A program made the translations under genes and the position numbers. From Brevundimonas sp. (GTDB lineage: Bacteria; Pseudomonadota; Alphaproteobacteria; Caulobacterales; Caulobacteraceae): DNA of 9,784 nucleotides. The stretch is taken from contig JADGMZ010000369.1 in assembly GCA_015234495.1 (NCBI GenBank), positions 1 to 9,784 on the forward strand. Reading direction: 5' to 3'. Of the stretch, positions 8,537 to 9,784 are shown one piece after another. The first letter of the stretch is position 1, and every line of letters begins with the position of its first letter. The notes below the pieces were generated by a model. The model was not told where the DNA came from. It did no database searches and was given only the letters and a program-made list of their open reading frames with translations.

Positions 8537-9629
8537 CCACCTTGATGACGCCGCGCCGGATCTGGTCCAGCTCGATGGAGTCGAACAGGGCCTGGAAATT
8601 GCCCTCGCCGAAGGCCTGGTTGCCCTTGCGCTGGATGATCTCGAAGAAGATCGGACCGAAGGTGTCCTGGGTGAAGATCTGCAGCAGCAGGCCTTCCTGC
8701 TCCGAACCGTCGATCAGGATGCGGTTCTTGCGCATCCGCTCGACGTCTTCGCCGTGGCCGGGCAGGCGCTTGTCGATCAGTTCGAAATAGGTCTCGATGG
8801 TGTCCTGGAAGGGAATGCCGCGGCGCTTCATCTCCTCGACGGTCTCGAAGATGTCGTCGGTGGCCAGGGCGATGTGCTGGATGCCCTCGCCGTTGTAGCG
8901 GCGCAGGAACTCCTCGATCTGCGAGTTCTCGTCCTGGCTCTCGTTCAGCGGGATGCGGATGGCCCGGTCGGGCGCGATCATCGCCTGCGAGAACAGGCCG
9001 GTCGCCTTGCCCTTGATGTCGAAATACTTCTGCTCTTCGAAGTTGAAGACATCGCCATAGAAGCCCGACCAGTTGCGCATCTGGCCGCGGCGCACGTTGT
9101 GCGTCAGGTGGTCGAGGCAATAGAGGCCCACCGAATTCTTCTTCTCGGCTTCCTGCCAGCCCTCGATCTCGTCCCAGCCCTCGTAGAGCGAGCCCTTCCC
9201 GCCGTAACGGTCCACGAGATACAGCAGCGAGCCGCCGATGCCCTGCAGGACGTAGGGATAGCCGTTCCCAAGGGCGCCGCCGTCGGCGCCTTCGGCCGGC
9301 CGGGCCCCGCGCTGGACCGCGCCCTCGTAGGCCGCCCGGGCGTCAGTCACGCGGAAAGCCATGCCGTTGGCGGAAGGACCGTGCTCGCGGGCGAACTCCT
9401 CGGCCTGGCCCTTCGGCGACAGGTCGACCAGCAGGGTGATGTCGCCCTGCTTCATCCGGACGGCGCCGGTGGCCGGATTCACATGGGTGCGGGTAAAGCC
9501 CATCAGCTCGAGGCGGGCCGCCATGGCTTCGGGCTCGGGACCGGTGAACTCGACGAATTCGAAGCCGTCCACGCCGAGCGGGTTCTCCTCATCCAGCCGG
9601 GCGGCGGGGGTTTGGGTCGCATCGGTCAT
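8529..9629 (-). CDS. hpd: 4-hydroxyphenylpyruvate dioxygenase
   Basis: HPPD converts 4-hydroxyphenylpyruvate and O2 to homogentisate and CO2, the second step of tyrosine catabolism, in the cytoplasm. The 366-aa product has two vicinal-oxygen-chelate halves: an N-terminal one (about 20-140, VDGFEFVEFTG) and the catalytic C-terminal one (about 168-350). The Fe(II) ligands are visible as H174 (CLDHLTHNV), H252 (IQHIALAT) and E330 (FFEIIQRKG), with the family-like spacing of 78 and 78 residues. The tail GEGNFQALFDSIELDQIRRG is typical of HPPD and argues against the paralogous hydroxymandelate synthase. ATG at 9629 has a good ribosome binding site (AGGAGA) 6 nt upstream. It is the first gene of a minus-strand pair with the 65-aa membrane protein; hmgA and other pathway genes are not in the window. 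Confidence 0.97.
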   Translation of the reverse strand: MTDATQTPAARLDEENPLGVDGFEFVEFTGPEPEAMAARLELMGFTRTHVNPATGAVRMKQGDITLLVDLSPKGQAEEFAREHGPSANGMAFRVTDARAAYEGAVQRGARPAEGADGGALGNGYPYVLQGIGGSLLYLVDRYGGKGSLYEGWDEIEGWQEAEKKNSVGLYCLDHLTHNVRRGQMRNWSGFYGDVFNFEEQKYFDIKGKATGLFSQAMIAPDRAIRIPLNESQDENSQIEEFLRRYNGEGIQHIALATDDIFETVEEMKRRGIPFQDTIETYFELIDKRLPGHGEDVERMRKNRILIDGSEQEGLLLQIFTQDTFGPIFFEIIQRKGNQAFGEGNFQALFDSIELDQIRRGVIKVDA

Positions 9630-9635
9630 GGGGCG

Positions 9636-9641
9636 TCTCCT
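9636..9641 (-). promoter_or_regulatory. Ribosome binding site of hpd
   Basis: Read on the minus strand, AGGAGA ends 6 nt before the ATG at 9629. This is the best Shine-Dalgarno match among the gene starts in the window and fixes the hpd start. Confidence 0.8.
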
Positions 9642-9675
9642 AAAGCTCTCGGCGGTCGGCCGTCGTTGCGGCGGA

Positions 9676-9703
9676 ACCTAGTGGCGGAGAAGGCCGAAGC
9701 CAA
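9676..9703 (-). promoter_or_regulatory. Candidate hpd promoter
   Basis: On the minus strand TTGGCT (9703-9698) and CTAGGT (9681-9676) are spaced by 16 nt, followed by about 46 nt to the ATG. It is a fair sigma70-type match and nothing better is seen. The rest of the upstream stretch, 9711-9784, shows no supportable gene or site. Confidence 0.3.
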
Positions 9704-9710
9704 GGTTGGC
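9699..9710. promoter_or_regulatory. Inverted repeat GCCAA-GG-TTGGC upstream of hpd
   Basis: A perfect 5-bp inverted repeat with a 2-bp centre overlaps the candidate -35. It could be an operator half-site pair for a regulator of tyrosine degradation. It is short enough to be chance in GC-rich DNA. Confidence 0.25.
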
Positions 9711-9784
9711 GACGGTCACAGGCGCGGGAGCCGCCCCTATTCGCCGCCCGGGTCCACGCCTCTGACGGCTCGTCCGAGGGCGGC

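Noticed and set aside
9737..9784. Possible 3' end of a minus-strand gene entering from beyond the window (15 codons then TAG)
   Set aside because: All three minus frames are open over most of this short GC-rich stretch, so 15 codons carry no discriminating signal.
9681..9784. Plus-strand frame from GTG at 9681 open to the window end
   Set aside because: There is no ribosome binding site, it is Arg/Pro-rich with no family resemblance, and it overlaps the hpd promoter candidate.

Overview
The window is very GC-rich and reads as chromosomal DNA from an alphaproteobacterium, most likely Caulobacterales (Caulobacter/Brevundimonas-like). The basis is the rpsA-ihfB pair, an SOS box of the alphaproteobacterial type (GAAC-N7-GAAC), an imuA-imuB-dnaE2 cassette, GANTC (CcrM-type) sites in a promoter, and protein sequences that resemble this group. 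The genus is inferred from memory of family sequences, not from a search.

Layout, left to right. (1) 1-1842: rpsA (ribosomal protein S1, six S1 domains, TTG start) behind a leader hairpin and closed by a strong intrinsic terminator. (2) 1843-2702: ihfB (IHF beta) with its own likely promoter, followed after 1 nt by mscL (mechanosensitive channel, GTG start), so the two are probably translationally coupled. (3) 2703-8342: an SOS-controlled mutagenesis operon. A 93-bp promoter region carries a perfect LexA box and four GANTC sites. It is followed by imuA, imuB (98-nt overlap) and dnaE2 (4-nt overlap). Together these three encode the error-prone translesion 'mutasome': DnaE2 is the polymerase, ImuB a catalytically dead Y-family adaptor, and ImuA a RecA-like accessory. 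(4) 8339-9629, minus strand: hpd (4-hydroxyphenylpyruvate dioxygenase, tyrosine catabolism), with a 65-aa two-helix membrane protein overlapping its 3' end. The small gene converges on dnaE2 with a 4-nt overlap. (5) 9630-9784: the upstream region of hpd, with a good ribosome binding site and a weak candidate promoter with an inverted repeat.

The most unusual feature is a 129-bp, multi-hairpin palindromic element lying in frame inside the PHP-domain coding region of dnaE2. It adds about 43 residues and has the structure of a dispersed palindromic repeat that has colonised a protein-coding gene, comparable in principle to the Rickettsia palindromic elements. Two further points deserve checking: the GANTC cluster over the SOS promoter, and an ImuB whose expected beta-clamp-binding motif looks degenerate.
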